64,000 nucleotides of DNA, taken from assembly GCA_034231615.1 (NCBI GenBank), contig CM067306.1, positions 61,711,475-61,775,474 of the forward strand. Reading direction: 5' to 3'. Source of the stretch: Meghimatium bilineatum. Its lineage: Eukaryota; Mollusca; Gastropoda; Stylommatophora; Philomycidae. How positions within the stretch are numbered: the first letter of the stretch is position 1; every line of letters begins with the position of its first letter. The translations under genes were made by a program, and so were the position numbers. This document shows positions 43,640 to 53,701 of this stretch, piece by piece. The notes beneath the pieces are model-generated. The model searched no databases. It had not been told where the DNA came from and saw only the letters and a program-made list of their open reading frames with translations.

Positions 43640-44125
43640 ATCATATTTTCATGAACCAAGTGTTGCTACATATTTCATGAACCAAACCATGTGTTGTTAC
43701 ATATTGCATGAATCAAACCATGTGTTGTTACATATTTCACCAACCAAGTGTTGTTACATATTTCATGAACCAAGTCTTGTTACATATTTCATGAACCAAG
43801 TCTTGTTACATATTTCATCAACCAAGTGTTGTTACATATTTCATCAACCAAGTGTTGTTACATATTTCATCAACCAAGTGTTGTTACATATTTCATGAAC
43901 CAAGTATTGTTACATATTTCATCAACCAAGTGTTGTTACATATTTCATCAACCAAGTGTTGTTACATATTTCATGAACCAAGTATTGTTACATATTTCAT
44001 CAACCAAGTGTTGTTACATATTTCATGAACCAAGAGTTGTTACATATTTCATCAACCAAGTCTTGTTACATATTTCATGAACCAAGAGTTGTGCATATTT
44101 TATGAACCAAGTGTCATACATATTT
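43640..44125. repeat. 26-bp array, about 18 copies
   Basis: Unit caagtgttgttacatatttc plus atcaac or atgaac. Open frames across it are repeat artefacts. Confidence 0.97.
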
Positions 44126-44175
44126 TATCAGCCATGTGTCCTATAATTCTCTCTTCTACAAATGTTAGAAACTGG

Positions 44176-44259
44176 TCAAATATTGTAAGTACAGTCAAGC
44201 CACGCCCACTTATCTACAAGGTCATCACCAACAGTGTCGAGGTCACCATCCAACAGCAG
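44176..44259 (-). CDS. Orphan terminal-exon candidate (27 codons plus stop)
   Basis: On the minus strand an excellent acceptor (attttctttctacag) opens phase 0 onto LLLDGDLDTVGDDLVDKWAW then LDCTYNI and tga. The composition (acidic, two Trp) is more protein-like than the surroundings. It lies 1.6 kb past the kinase stop. Its phase does not fit splicing from kinase exon 48071-48161 (which ends in phase 1), but it could follow a phase-0 exon of that gene or belong to another minus-strand gene. I do not recognise the peptide. Confidence 0.3.
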   Translation of the reverse strand: MLLDGDLDTVGDDLVDKWAWLDCTYNI

Positions 44260-44486
44260 CTGTAGAAAGAAAATATTGCAGACATTTAATATTCACATAA
44301 GTATATAATAAATGTTACTGAATATAGCCTAACTATCAATATAAATAAATCAGACATAGAAATAAAACAAAGAACAAAGACAATTCTCCGTGTGTCGGTC
44401 CTACTGGGACCTTTGTCAAGAAACAAAAACCAATTAAGACAACACAACTATAAAAATACAACAATCCACAGACTTGGACAATGGCT

Positions 44487-44592
44487 TCCCTACAAAAACT
44501 AGGTTATTCCCTACAAAAACTAGGTTATTCCCTACAAAAACTAGGTTATTCCCTACAAAAACTAGGTTATTCCCTACAAAAACTAGGTTATT
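44487..44592. repeat. 21-bp array, 5 copies
   Basis: Unit tccctacaaaaactaggtta plus t. Confidence 0.97.
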
Positions 44593-44687
44593 TATAATAT
44601 TCACATATAACGTGAAGTTACAGTAATCACACAAACTAATCACATGAACATTACAGTATTTGTAAACTAAAATTCACACGCTACTGT

Positions 44688-44838
44688 AATCACACATAAC
44701 CTAACATTAACTGTAATCACACATAACCTAACATTAACTGTAATCACACATAACCTAACATTAACTGTAATCACACATAACCTAACATTAACTGTAATCA
44801 CACATAACCTAACATTAACTGTAATCAAACATGACCTA
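44688..44838. repeat. 27-bp array, 5-6 copies
   Basis: Unit taatcacacataacctaaca plus ttaactg. Confidence 0.97.
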
Positions 44839-44934
44839 ATTTTAGACACTTTCAGGACACAGCAATATTCAGGTGGTTTAAACTCTTGTTCAACAATTTT
44901 TGTTCACCAAAAACAAAAAAAGGTAACCCATATG

Positions 44935-45155
44935 CCGTAGGTGCCCAAAGGAGGAGTAAATAATGTTGACATTGTTACCAGCCATGTTTGTCCTAAGAGG
45001 AGACTAACAGATGCCATGGAGAAGTTGGATGTTGGGTATCAGGCAGAAAAGTGCAGATATCGAAGCTATACTGTAAACCATGACACAACACACTCTGCTC
45101 TACATCCTTCTAATCTGCAGGAGTGTGAGATTGTACAAACAAAGAAGGTTTGTGG
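44935..45155 (+). mobile_element. SINE S1 copy, forward, diverged
   Basis: gtgcccaaaggaggagtaaa, catgtttgtcctaagaggag, aaaccatgacacaacacact, cttctaatctgcaggagtgt. Confidence 0.8.
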
Positions 45156-45157
45156 AT

Positions 45158-45850
45158 ACACACTTTACAGACCATGTGCGACAGTCGTCAAATTTCCATT
45201 ATATGACCTTGGTGACCAACTTCGACGATCATCGTAACCGCTAAGATACTTCAGAAATACGGCAACCATAGCGATACTGTTACTAAAAAATAGCTCACCC
45301 TGCAAAGTATGTTGTTCCAAAATGGCGACACCCACGAAATAAGTCTATAGATGTCGTTCATGAGTATTAATCATGAATAAATCAGATTTTTCAAAGGTTT
45401 GATTTAGTGATGTATAGAAAGTAATGTAAATCTAGGCCTAGCATTATAATAAGTAGGATTTAGCTCTTGAAATAATGTATAGAAAGTAATGTAAATCTAG
45501 GCCTATCATTATGATAAGTAGGATTTAGCTCTTGAAATAATGTATAGAAAGTAATGTAAATCTAGGCCTATCATTATGATAAGTAGGATTTAGCTCTTGA
45601 AATAATGTATAGAAAGTAATGTAAATCTAGGCCTAGCATTATAATAAGTAGGATTTAGCTCTTGAAATAAGCCAGGAGCTTTCAAATTCAGAAAGCGCAT
45701 ACATTCTTTAGGACACATAGAATGTAACAAGACTCTCTAGCGAGTTTGATTTTATACAGATTTTTTAACGAGATGATGCTGATATTAAACAAATTTTGTA
45801 AACAAACACTCTTGGTAGTGAGAGATAGTACGCTCTGTATTTCTGGTCAG
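45158..45850 (+). repeat. Dispersed repeat R1, copy 2, with 65-bp internal array
   Basis: Matches 39912-41050. At 45412-45672 a 65-bp segment (tgtatagaaagtaatgtaaa, tctaggcctatcattatgat, aagtaggatttagctcttga) occurs four times; copy 1 has it once. It ends about 50 bp short of the kinase stop codon. Confidence 0.85.
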
Positions 45851-45898
45851 TAATATATTAAAGGAATTAACAATGAGTTTGCCCTGACCTGCGATAGA

Positions 45899-46017
45899 TC
45901 ACATTTTCAGTGTTGTTCGTATTCCACTTCGTCCAGACTGTCGCCCTCTGTGTGAAATGGGTACATCATCTGTTTCAGGAAACAAGTGCAGGCCCGGAAT
46001 GTGGAAAATTGAAGTGG
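45899..46017 (-). CDS. CDK14: PFTAIRE kinase terminal exon (C-terminus and stop)
   Basis: Acceptor gtctcaacag, entering in phase 1 to complete a Thr codon, then TSIFHIPGLHLFPETDDVPI, SHRGRQSGRSGIRTTLKM and tga. Human CDK14 has MSSIFTVPNVRLQPEAGES at this point, so S-I-F-x-x-P-x-x-x-L-x-P-E agrees and the last 20 residues are lineage-specific and basic. This follows the kinase domain directly. No clear AATAAA was seen downstream on the minus strand before the R1 repeat, so the 3-prime end is undefined. Confidence 0.92.
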
Positions 46018-46079
46018 CTGTTGAGACAAATGTTATTTTATTTCTCAAATGGCGATCACAATACAAGAAAATTATTTTC

Positions 46080-46232
46080 TTCTTTAGCATTAATTCTCAC
46101 AAACTCCCGCTGGATCTCTCTTGAATCAGGACAATGGTCCTACTAGATTTCCAGCAGGATGTAGTCCCGAGAATGGAAATGCGTTGTCTCCCCGTTTTAT
46201 TTGCAGCAATGGCCCTACACATGTTTTCGGTG
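46080..46232 (-). mobile_element. SINE S2 copy, reverse, in last kinase intron
   Basis: ttctcacaaactcccgctgg, ctactagatttccagcagga, gagaatggaaatgcgttgtc, ggccctacacatgttttcgg. Confidence 0.87.
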
Positions 46233-46504
46233 GGAGCAAATGATTTATTGGCAGAAATTTTTAGAACTTCATATTGATCTAGGAGCTTGTTTCCTTAAAC
46301 CAACACAATATGGCATGTTCCTTATTCTTCTTCTTCTGCAATCAGTCACTATGCATCCAGTCCAATAATGGTCATATATAAATGTTTTAGGTCGCTGTGG
46401 GTTCCTCACAATCTAGTTTGCAGAGACGCTCCTATGGGCCAGATTGTTGTTCTGTGAGCTTCTATGTCCAGTATTTGTTTTTTAATTGCAGATCGTTTGA
46501 ACAT

Positions 46505-46660
46505 TTTACTGCCGCAGACAGATGTGTTGGGCCATTGGCACAAATAAAACAGTGACACAATGCATTTTCATTCTCTGAACTACATCATGCTAGAAATCCA
46601 GTAGGACCATTGTCCTGCTACAAGAGAGATCTAACAAGAGTTTGAGATGAACGCTGAAGA
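46505..46660 (+). mobile_element. SINE S2 copy, forward
   Basis: gcagacagatgtgttgggcc, attggcacaaataaaacagt, gctacaagagagatctaac, gatgaacgctgaagaagaa. Confidence 0.87.
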
Positions 46661-47089
46661 AGAACATTTTGACCAATCACCAATTCAGGTGTCTGGTGCA
46701 TAGGAGAGATCCAGTTCGCCAGAATCACCATATCCCGCTAGGATCACAGCATACAATTCTAGGCTAACTAACTCATCATTCTGCTATCAGATTTATGGCC
46801 CATCTGCAGCAACAGTACATCTAACATTCTCCCAACTTTACTTGGTCCTCCGTTATGACATGCCTGGAAAGAAGACAGGCCCTGAATGCCGCATGGGCAA
46901 TAGTAGAGGAATGAGGCCATCGTCATGAAATATGTGTTGAATTGCGACACTAGGAAAGTTATACCAGGTCGTACAATCTAGAAAAGTATAGGATTTCTTC
47001 CCTAATAGTCAGATGTGTGCTGCCAAAAGGAATAGACATTGCAAGCAAGCTATAAACCTAACTTAGCTGAATAGATAGGCCATGGGACA

Positions 47090-47335
47090 CACTAGGAGAG
47101 AAATTCCAAGACAACATCAATCTCCCAGGAAGGAAAGACCAGAGTATCATCTTCAGGCTTTGTACAAAATATGTAGAGCTTAGCAATTACCTAAACAGAA
47201 TACAACCACAACACACTCCAGGGTGCCGACTATGCACTAATTCCTACGAAACTGTTGACCACCACCTTGTTTGAATGTCCAGCACTGGATGGTATCAGGA
47301 AAATGCTTCTCCCTCCAAGGTCAGATAAATAGAAC
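47090..47335 (+). mobile_element. LINE tail fragment (L-B-like)
   Basis: Reads IIFRLCTKYVELSNYLNRIQ then CRLCTNSYETVDHHLV and ECPALDG after a shift. C-x-x-C…HH…CP is the post-RNase H pattern. Confidence 0.75.
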
Positions 47336-47454
47336 ACGTTATATTGAAACAAAACAACAGCTCATAAATACATGCATACATCACACGATGCCATTGGGTC
47401 AAAGGGCATGAGCCTATGGACTGCTAATTAGCCACCTATACATAAAAATACACA

Positions 47455-47585
47455 TGCTGAAATCAGATGTATCTAGCTAAAAGGAGCAGAGATTGCGGTC
47501 AAGCAATAAACCCCAACACATTGAATTCCGTTCTCCGGACTACATCCTGCTAATTTGTAGACGTTTGAGAACAAATGCAAAAGAA
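47455..47585 (+). mobile_element. SINE S1 fragment, forward
   Basis: tgctgaaatcagatgtatct, ccgttctccggactacatcc, gagaacaaatgcaaaagaag. Confidence 0.8.
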
Positions 47586-47599
47586 GAAAATACTCACCA

Positions 47600-47688
47600 A
47601 AGATGCATGTGTCTTGCCATTGACCTGCTACAAGAGAGATCCAGCAGGAGTTTGAGAATGAATGCTGAAGACGAAGAAGATCTATGAG
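47600..47688 (+). mobile_element. SINE S2, internally deleted
   Basis: aaagatgcatgtgtcttgcc, then straight to attgacctgctacaagagag, gagtttgagaatgaatgctg. About 70 bp of the middle is missing. Confidence 0.8.
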
Positions 47689-47704
47689 AGACTAATAATA
47701 TCCA

Positions 47705-47984
47705 CTCCCGTGTGTTGCCGGGCCCGAAAGAGGAGCAAAGAATAGCAACACTGTTTACCTTCCATGCATGTCATAAGAGGCGACTAAGGAGGTTATGGGA
47801 TGGAGTTTGCTGTCCCATCCCATATAGGGTCAGTGACCCACAGCCATGCTGAAGTCGGATGTGTCAGGCCGAAAGGCACTGATATCGCAGCAATGTTGTA
47901 AACCATGACACAGCGCATTCCGTTCTCCGGACTACATTCTGCTAATCTGCAGGAGTTTGAGAACGAACGCAAAGGAAGAAGAAG
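47705..47984 (+). mobile_element. SINE S1, full length, with target-site duplication
   Basis: 280 bp starting ctcccgtgtgttgccgggcc and ending gaagaag. Flanked by aataatatcca at 47694-47704 and 47985-47995. Nearly identical to 10998-11279, so probably a recent insertion. Confidence 0.96.
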
Positions 47985-48070
47985 AATAATATCCATTTCA
48001 ACCAACAGTAACAAACTGCCACATGGCAAAGCTTTTCTACAACTAAACTGTTATTTAAGTCAGAACTTAC

Positions 48071-48161
48071 TGTCAGACAACTCATGTATCCTGGGAGGCA
48101 AATCCTGAAAGTAATCATGGTGCTTGGCACTGGAGGCTGAGATTCGTTTATGTGGCTGCAT
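48071..48161 (-). CDS. CDK14: PFTAIRE kinase exon, end of kinase domain
   Basis: Acceptor cttgtactacacag, donor GACA|gtaagt; phase 0 in, phase 1 out, 91 nt. Reads MQPHKRISASSAKHHDYFQD then LPPRIHELSD. Human CDK14 has CSPKNRLSAQAALSHEYFSD then LPPRLWELTD. The arginine in KRIS is the conserved helix-I Arg of the kinase fold, and HDYF is the usual CDK end. The first residue is Met only by chance of the codon; it is not a start. Confidence 0.95.
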
Positions 48162-48734
48162 CTGTGTAGTACAAGATATTATTATTCAGGGAGGCATTCA
48201 AGACAACTAGACAAGCAAACACTCATGTATGCAAGTTGAATATAAATACAATAAGAAAATTAACAACTGATTTCTTTTTTCCCTGAATTTTTCTTATTCC
48301 TCAGAGTCATCATCATCATCATCAGGTGCCATGCCGGCTGGCATAAGCGGTCATGGCTCTCCACAGCTCTGTCTCCAGTATTATAAATCAAGATCGTTGT
48401 TGTTTCCCTGCCGTGCCAGGCTGCCAAAATGTCTAATATTTTCTCACGTTGTCGCCCTCTGTCTTTGTTGCCTTCAATCTTGCCTGTTGTGACTTGGTTC
48501 TCTAAACCTCCCTATCTCCCTATAAGTGACCATAAAATGAAGATTGTCTTTTTCTTATATTATTGATTAAGCTCTGTTTCGCATTTGACTTTTTCAACAC
48601 ATCCACATTAGTTTTTCTGGCAGTCCATGGTATTCTCAGCATTCTTCTGTAGAACTCTATTCTCTCTAATTTCCCACTTTCCAGTTTGTTCCTCTAAGAG
48701 ACAAAGCATTTAATATGACATGGTAAAGTAAGAT

Positions 48735-48895
48735 CAGTATTACAGTAAAGATCAATCTATTCAGATCTGCTAGTGCTAAGTATACTTTTATACGGATGTG
48801 AAAGCTGGACACTCAATGCAGGAAAGGAAAGAAGGATTCAGGCTTTTTAAAACAAGCACTACAGATGTTTGTTAAGAATTAGTTATATAGAACAC
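48735..48895 (+). mobile_element. LINE L-A fragment, left part of a split copy
   Basis: agatctgctagtgctaagta, ttttatacggatgtgaaag and ctggacactcaatgcagg match 5400-5470. The copy resumes at 49620 after an insertion. Confidence 0.82.
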
Positions 48896-49608
48896 TGACG
48901 TCATCACGACAATATGGCGTTGTGTTTTCTTTCTATGAAGCAGGGATATGTTATGTATTATATTCATTGAATGTGCAGTGGACAATATGTCAATGTGTCG
49001 TGATAATATCTTGAAGGTTACTTCGTTAATGGATTAAAAGATAACAACATAGTGAAGGTATTATCAAGTTTAGAAGTCTTTATGTGGATGCGTATGAAGT
49101 AAGGTTGTGACCTAGTGAAACGGTAGCGATGCATTAGCGCGAAGTTCAAACGTGATGTAGTGTCAACATCAGCAAAGTACAATGGAGATGGAGAGAGAAG
49201 ACACATCCATGTAACCACATCATAAGGACAGCTGGAGAGGAGATGGGTACCACTAGCTAAACCTTTCGCCCACTGAAATACTAGAATGGATAATCACACA
49301 CAGAGAATAAAGAACAAAGCTCTTAAACTTGCCGAAAACTGTGTTATCAGAAACTAGCATGGTTCGGACATGTATGCAGGCACAATTCCTTGTCAAAAGT
49401 CAAAAACAATACTGCAGGGAACTGTCGAGGGTGGAAGAAGCAGAGGAGGACAAATAAAGGCATGGACAGACAACATCAAGGAATGGACAGGGCAAGATAT
49501 TTCCACACTCATCCGCATCACTTAGGATAGAATTCTCTGGAGGACTGTGTGCTGAGGCATCCAATGTGGTACCCCTACGACCCTGAAGGGTTACGGTTTT
49601 ATTGATTG
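48896..49608 (+). mobile_element. Inserted LINE-derived unit with deleted interior
   Basis: 713 bp flanked by atatagaacac (48885-48895 and 49609-49619). The first about 400 bp starts tgacgtcatcacgacaatat and has no LINE protein similarity; it may be a LINE 5-prime region. The rest is an L-A-type 3-prime end (ctagcatggttcggacatgt, gtcgagggtggaagaagcag, ggcatggacagacaacatca) ending ttttattgattg. Confidence 0.85.
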
Positions 49609-49619
49609 ATATAGAACAC

Positions 49620-49948
49620 AAGACAAATATATTTGCCAGACAGCAAATAAACAAAACTTGAAGGTTATCAAGAACCACTTTTGGCATTGGTGAAACGACG
49701 TAAACTTGTTTGGTTTGGACATGTAACATGACTCGCTTTCTAAAATTACTTCACAAGAAACAGTCCAGGGTGGAAGGAGGAGAGGAGGACAGAGAAAATC
49801 CTGGATTGATAACATCAAGGAATAGTCTGGGTGTGATTATTCCACACTCCTGTGAATGGCTGAGGATATTGTTTGGAGAGCTTTCTGTACTGATGTTTCC
49901 AGTGTGACACCCTTACAACCCCAACGGGTTGTATGTCTTATTATTATA
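49620..49948 (+). mobile_element. LINE L-A fragment, right part of the split copy
   Basis: acaagacaaatatatttgcc, gtttggacatgtaacatg, gtccagggtggaaggagg, acccttacaaccccaacgg and a TTATTATTATA tail continue the fragment at 48735. Confidence 0.82.
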
Positions 49949-50061
49949 TTATATAAACATTACAAATTATAATATGTTTGTGCATCAAATGTGATAAACC
50001 CTTTGTGTGTTATGTTCATGGTAATATCGGAGACAATCTTTATTCTTGAAACACTTTATTC

Positions 50062-50216
50062 CATTGAAGACGGATGTGTCGGGCCATTGGCACAAAATAA
50101 AACGGCGACACAGCGCATTTCCATTCTCTGGACTAAATCTTGCTGGAAATCTAGTAGGACCATGGTCCTGCTGTAAGGGCGATCCAGCGGGAGTTTGAGA
50201 AGAATGCTGAAGAAGA
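50062..50216 (+). mobile_element. SINE S2 copy, forward
   Basis: gaagacggatgtgtcgggcc, acggcgacacagcgcatttc, atctagtaggaccatggtcc, gagtttgagaagaatgctga. Confidence 0.9.
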
Positions 50217-50392
50217 AACGCTATATGAGATGGAGATCTGAAGAACAAAGTTAGAACTGGCAAGATAGACAGCAAGAGAGATCAAGGATGACAACGAGGA
50301 AATAATAAGATAGTCAATATATAGAAGGATAGGGAGAACGTCATGGAAAGAGAAGGTAAAACATAAAAACTTGACATGCAAAAAAGTCTTCT

Positions 50393-50605
50393 TCTTCTTT
50401 CGTTCACTTTTGAGCTTTGTGCGTGGCATTCTGATTATCTGTGCGCCTTTTGGCTGGATGCGTCCATCTTCAGCACTCTGCTTACTTGGGCCGGACTATG
50501 ATCCTGCTCAAGTGGGACTGCCCGACTAGTCTTAGTTTCCAGCCCCTGATTGCTGAACTAAGTCCCATCACCACTTCAAGGTTCTGGCCTCCATGGGGGA
50601 AAAAA
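50393..50605 (-). mobile_element. SINE-like family S3, copy 4
   Basis: cttcttcttctttcgttcac, cgccttttggctggatgcg, ctatgatcctgctcaagtgg, tcttagtttccagcccctg, catcaccacttcaaggttc. Confidence 0.75.
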
Positions 50606-50894
50606 ATTCAACAATGACCCTGATAAAACATTCTTGAAATAGAGAATTGTAGAGATCTATGACTGCCTATGCCAATTGGCACAGAACCTTAAAATGAACA
50701 TTAAAAATGTTTGTTTTATTTTATTTTCCCCACAAAAATTCTATGTAGAATTATTGACAGTACTATTATGTTTAGGGATTGGCAATCCATTGATTGTGGA
50801 CTAAGTACTAAGATTAATATTTGAGCAATTTTTGAACGACTTAATCACAAGTATATAATATTTTATGATTATTTTTAAAAAGTCAGTAAAAGTG

Positions 50895-51178
50895 ATGGAG
50901 TATGGAGCACAGACCAGACAGACAAACTGGTTTTATGATAGAGCACATACCAGACACAAGACAGTCAAAGATACATCAGACAGACAAATTGGTTCAATGA
51001 TGGAGCACAGACCACACACAAGGCAGTCAAAGATACATCAGACAGACAAACTGGTTCAATGATGGAGCACAGACCAGAAACAAGACAGACAAACATATAT
51101 CAGACAGACAAACTGGTTCCATGATGGAGCCCACACCAGACACAAGACGATCAAACATACAACAGACAGACAAACTGA
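50895..51178. repeat. About 62-bp array, 4-5 copies, beside a kinase exon
   Basis: Unit gatggagcacagaccagaca, caagacagtcaaagatacat, cagacagacaaactggttca. It ends about 12 bp before the intron side of the exon donor at 51190-51195. Confidence 0.93.
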
Positions 51179-51195
51179 TTACAGTAATGACTTGC

Positions 51196-51293
51196 CTGCA
51201 AGAAGCACACTGCCAAATCCTCTGCATGCGGAACAAATGACAATTTAGGTACACAACATACCAGCGACTGTCGTGGATACATCTCAAGTTTTT
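51196..51293 (-). CDS. CDK14: PFTAIRE kinase exon with GC donor
   Basis: Acceptor ctgtcattctctag, entering in phase 1; 98 nt; ends TTG CAG|gcaagt. The peptide KKLEMYPRQSLVCCVPKLSF then VPHAEDLAVCFLQ matches human FTLYSSKNLRQAWNKLSYV then NHAEDLASKLLQ. The HAEDLA block is diagnostic for the PFTAIRE/PCTAIRE C-lobe. Only a GC donor joins it in frame to MQPHKRIS; the nearest GT (gtcatt) would shift the frame. cag|gcaagt is the standard context of GC-AG introns. Confidence 0.92.
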
Positions 51294-51559
51294 CTAGAGA
51301 ATGACAGAAGTAACATTTGAAAGTGCATACTGACACAAGCATCACAATCTGTCTTCATACTACAGATACAACCAGCATACAAATAATAGTAACACCTATA
51401 GTACATCAGGGTTGTAGGGGTGTCCCATCAGAGACACCAGTAAAAGCCCTCCCTCTATCCACATTCATTGAGTGTAGAAATATCATACCCGGACCATTCC
51501 ATCATTCCAAAATATTCTTTGTCACCTCTTTTTCTTGTAAGTTCCTGTCATGATCACAT

Positions 51560-51850
51560 TAAGTTGATATTAATGTTCATGTTCATGTTCACATCCTGTT
51601 CATGTTGATGTTATGTTCACATCATGTTCATGTTCATGTTATGTTCACATCCTGTTCATGTTCATGTTATGTTCATGTTATGTTTGTATTCTTTTCATGC
51701 TGATGTTATGTTTATTTTATGTTCATATTGAAAAGTTATGTCTATGTTATGTTTACATTCTATTCATGTTGATGATGTTATGTTCACATTGATGTTATGT
51801 TATTGTAATGTTACTCTCATGTCATGTTCATAATAATGTTATGTTCTGTT
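51560..51850. repeat. Degenerate atgttcatgtt repeat
   Basis: Irregular units atgttcacatcctgttcatg and ttgatgttatgttcac. Confidence 0.85.
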
Positions 51851-51984
51851 CGTGCTAAATGAACTCAACCTGTATTATCAAGTTATGTACCAGACCCATC
51901 ATTCCCTAAGAGATTTACTGAAGTGAAGAACTGAGTACCTACGGACATGTCTGGTGTGCTATGAGGGTAATCAATATATCTAAC

Positions 51985-52089
<105 letters not shown>

Positions 52090-52169
52090 ACGGTGTGGCC
52101 CTTGTTTGCTTTGTGGCGTCACCTTTCAACGTCATGGTGGAAGAGTTGTCTGGAGATTGAGATTATCTA

Positions 52170-52640
52170 ACCTAATCATGTTATATAATCAATCACATTT
52201 TGTAATATATCATTTCATGTCATCATCTGTAACTAATTATACATATATATTGACCATCCTGTGCAATGATATACAATCAATCATGTCATGTAATCGTATT
52301 ATTACTTATTCATGTTATATAATAAATAATGTAATGTAATCATATTATTTATTCATGTTATATAATAAATCATGTTCTGTAATCAATTATACCCTGTAAT
52401 CAATTACAATGTAATCAATCATGTTCTGTAGTCAGTAAATACTCTGTAATCAATCATACTCTGTAATCAATCATGTTCTGTAATCAATTATACCCTGTAA
52501 TCAATCATACCCTGTAATCTATCACACTCTGTAATCAATTATGTTCTGTAATCAATCATGTTATGTAATCAATCATGTTCTGTAATCAATCATGTTCTGT
52601 AATCAATCATGTTCTGTAATCAATCATGTTCTGTAACAAT
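52170..52640. repeat. About 17-bp degenerate array (gtaatcaatcatgttct)
   Basis: About 25 imperfect copies in which catgttctg alternates with cataccctg or catactctg. The right end stops 10-15 bp before the donor of kinase exon 52656-52813. Confidence 0.93.
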
Positions 52641-52655
52641 ATCTTAATGACTCAC

Positions 52656-52813
52656 TGAGATCATAATGAGCAAATCTAGTCACTCCTTCCCATGTGTTCT
52701 CTGTAGGTGTGCCCAATACTTTGAAGATCTGGTTCAACTGATCAAATGCATCCTTCATCCCAGGAAATGTAGCTTGACCAGAGATCATTTCAGTAAAAAT
52801 ACAGCCAACACCC
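52656..52813 (-). CDS. CDK14: PFTAIRE kinase exon, C-lobe
   Basis: Acceptor ctttgactatacag; its first G completes the Trp codon begun in the previous exon. Donor CTCA|gtgagt; 158 nt. Reads GVGCIFTEMISGQATFPGMK then DAFDQLNQIFKVLGTPTENT and WEGVTRFAHYDL. Human CDK14: GVGCIFVEMIQGVAAFPGMK, DQLERIFLVLGTPNEDTWPG. GVGCI with FPG and LGTP are CDK helix F-G markers. Upstream (higher coordinates) the acceptor plus the first 13 nt of this exon are repeated about eleven times. Confidence 0.96.
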
Positions 52814-53251
52814 CTGTATAGTCAAAGAATTCATCAAATTACAGCCAGCACCCCTGTATAGTCAAATAATGACTCACTTTACAGCCTACAACCCCTGTTT
52901 AGTCAAATAATTCATCAAATTACAGTCAGCACCCCTGTATAGTCAAATAATTCATAAAATTACAGTTAGCACCCCTATATAGTCAAATAATTCATAAAAT
53001 TAGTCAGCACCCCTGTATAGTCAAAGAATTTATCAAATTAGTCAGCACCCCTGTATAGTCAAAGAATTCATCAAATTACAGTTAGCACCCCTATATAGTC
53101 AAATAATTTATTAAATTACAGTCAGCACCCCTGTATAGTCAAAGAATTTATCAAATTAGTCAGCACCCCTGTATAGTCAAAGAATTTATCAAATTACAGT
53201 CAGCACCCCGTAGAGTCAAAGAATTCATCAAATTACAGCCAATATTCCTGT
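52801..53251 (-). repeat. 38-41-bp array of the kinase exon acceptor, 12 copies
   Basis: Plus-strand unit acagccagcacccctgtata plus gtcaaagaattcatcaaatt. On the minus strand each unit is intron end (ctttgactatacag) plus exon start (GGGTGCTGGCTGT). The genuine exon edge at 52801-52820 is the first unit. Eleven of twelve keep the AG; the copy near 53208 (ccccgtagag) has lost it. Confidence 0.97.
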
Positions 53252-53259
53252 ACAGTAAA

Positions 53260-53693
53260 ATATACATGTATGTGGCACGATAGTTTATCCGCCCACGTGG
53301 TATGTAGGCGAACTCCAGCAATGTGGTGTGGACTATATCAAGCATGGTGAGACACATAGAAAACCAGTCATCCACTGTATTGAATCTCATTTCCAGCCAT
53401 CTCGATTTGTCTCACCACTGGTTTCAAATGAGATCCAACACGAGAGTGAGTTCGACGCTTTGCACAACTCTTGCTCACTTACATCAAAATCCTCAGTGCA
53501 AGTCATTTTCACATTCACGAAAATTCACTCAAAGGGAAAAGGTTTTCCCACTGAAAACTGTCTAAGGACATTCGCGTCCTGAATAAGGCTTATTAGCCAT
53601 TTATAAAGTCATAATCAAGGACATTAACTAAATTTTTAAAAGTGGATGTAATAAATGGTCCTAATCACTTGTGATGGACGAACAACAACAACA
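53260..53693 (+). mobile_element. Insertion with (AAC)n tail and target duplication
   Basis: 434 bp ending aacaacaacaacaac, flanked by acagtaaa at 53252-53259 and 53694-53701. It splits the acceptor array. Minus-strand text atgcttgatatagtccacac resembles catgctcaatgtggtacaca near 42060, so it may be a repeat family. No clear A/B box. Confidence 0.78.
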
Positions 53694-53701
53694 ACAGTAA
53701 A

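Noticed and set aside
43566-44080. Frames of 84-110 codons (CCYIFHEPS)
   Set aside because: Frames of the 26-bp array.
44077-44265. Plus-strand frame with SNIVSTVKPRPLIYKV resembling the CDK14 C-terminus (SIFTVPNVRLQPE)
   Set aside because: Wrong strand, and the true C-terminal exon (TSIFHIPGLHLFPE) was found at 45899-46017 in phase with its neighbour.
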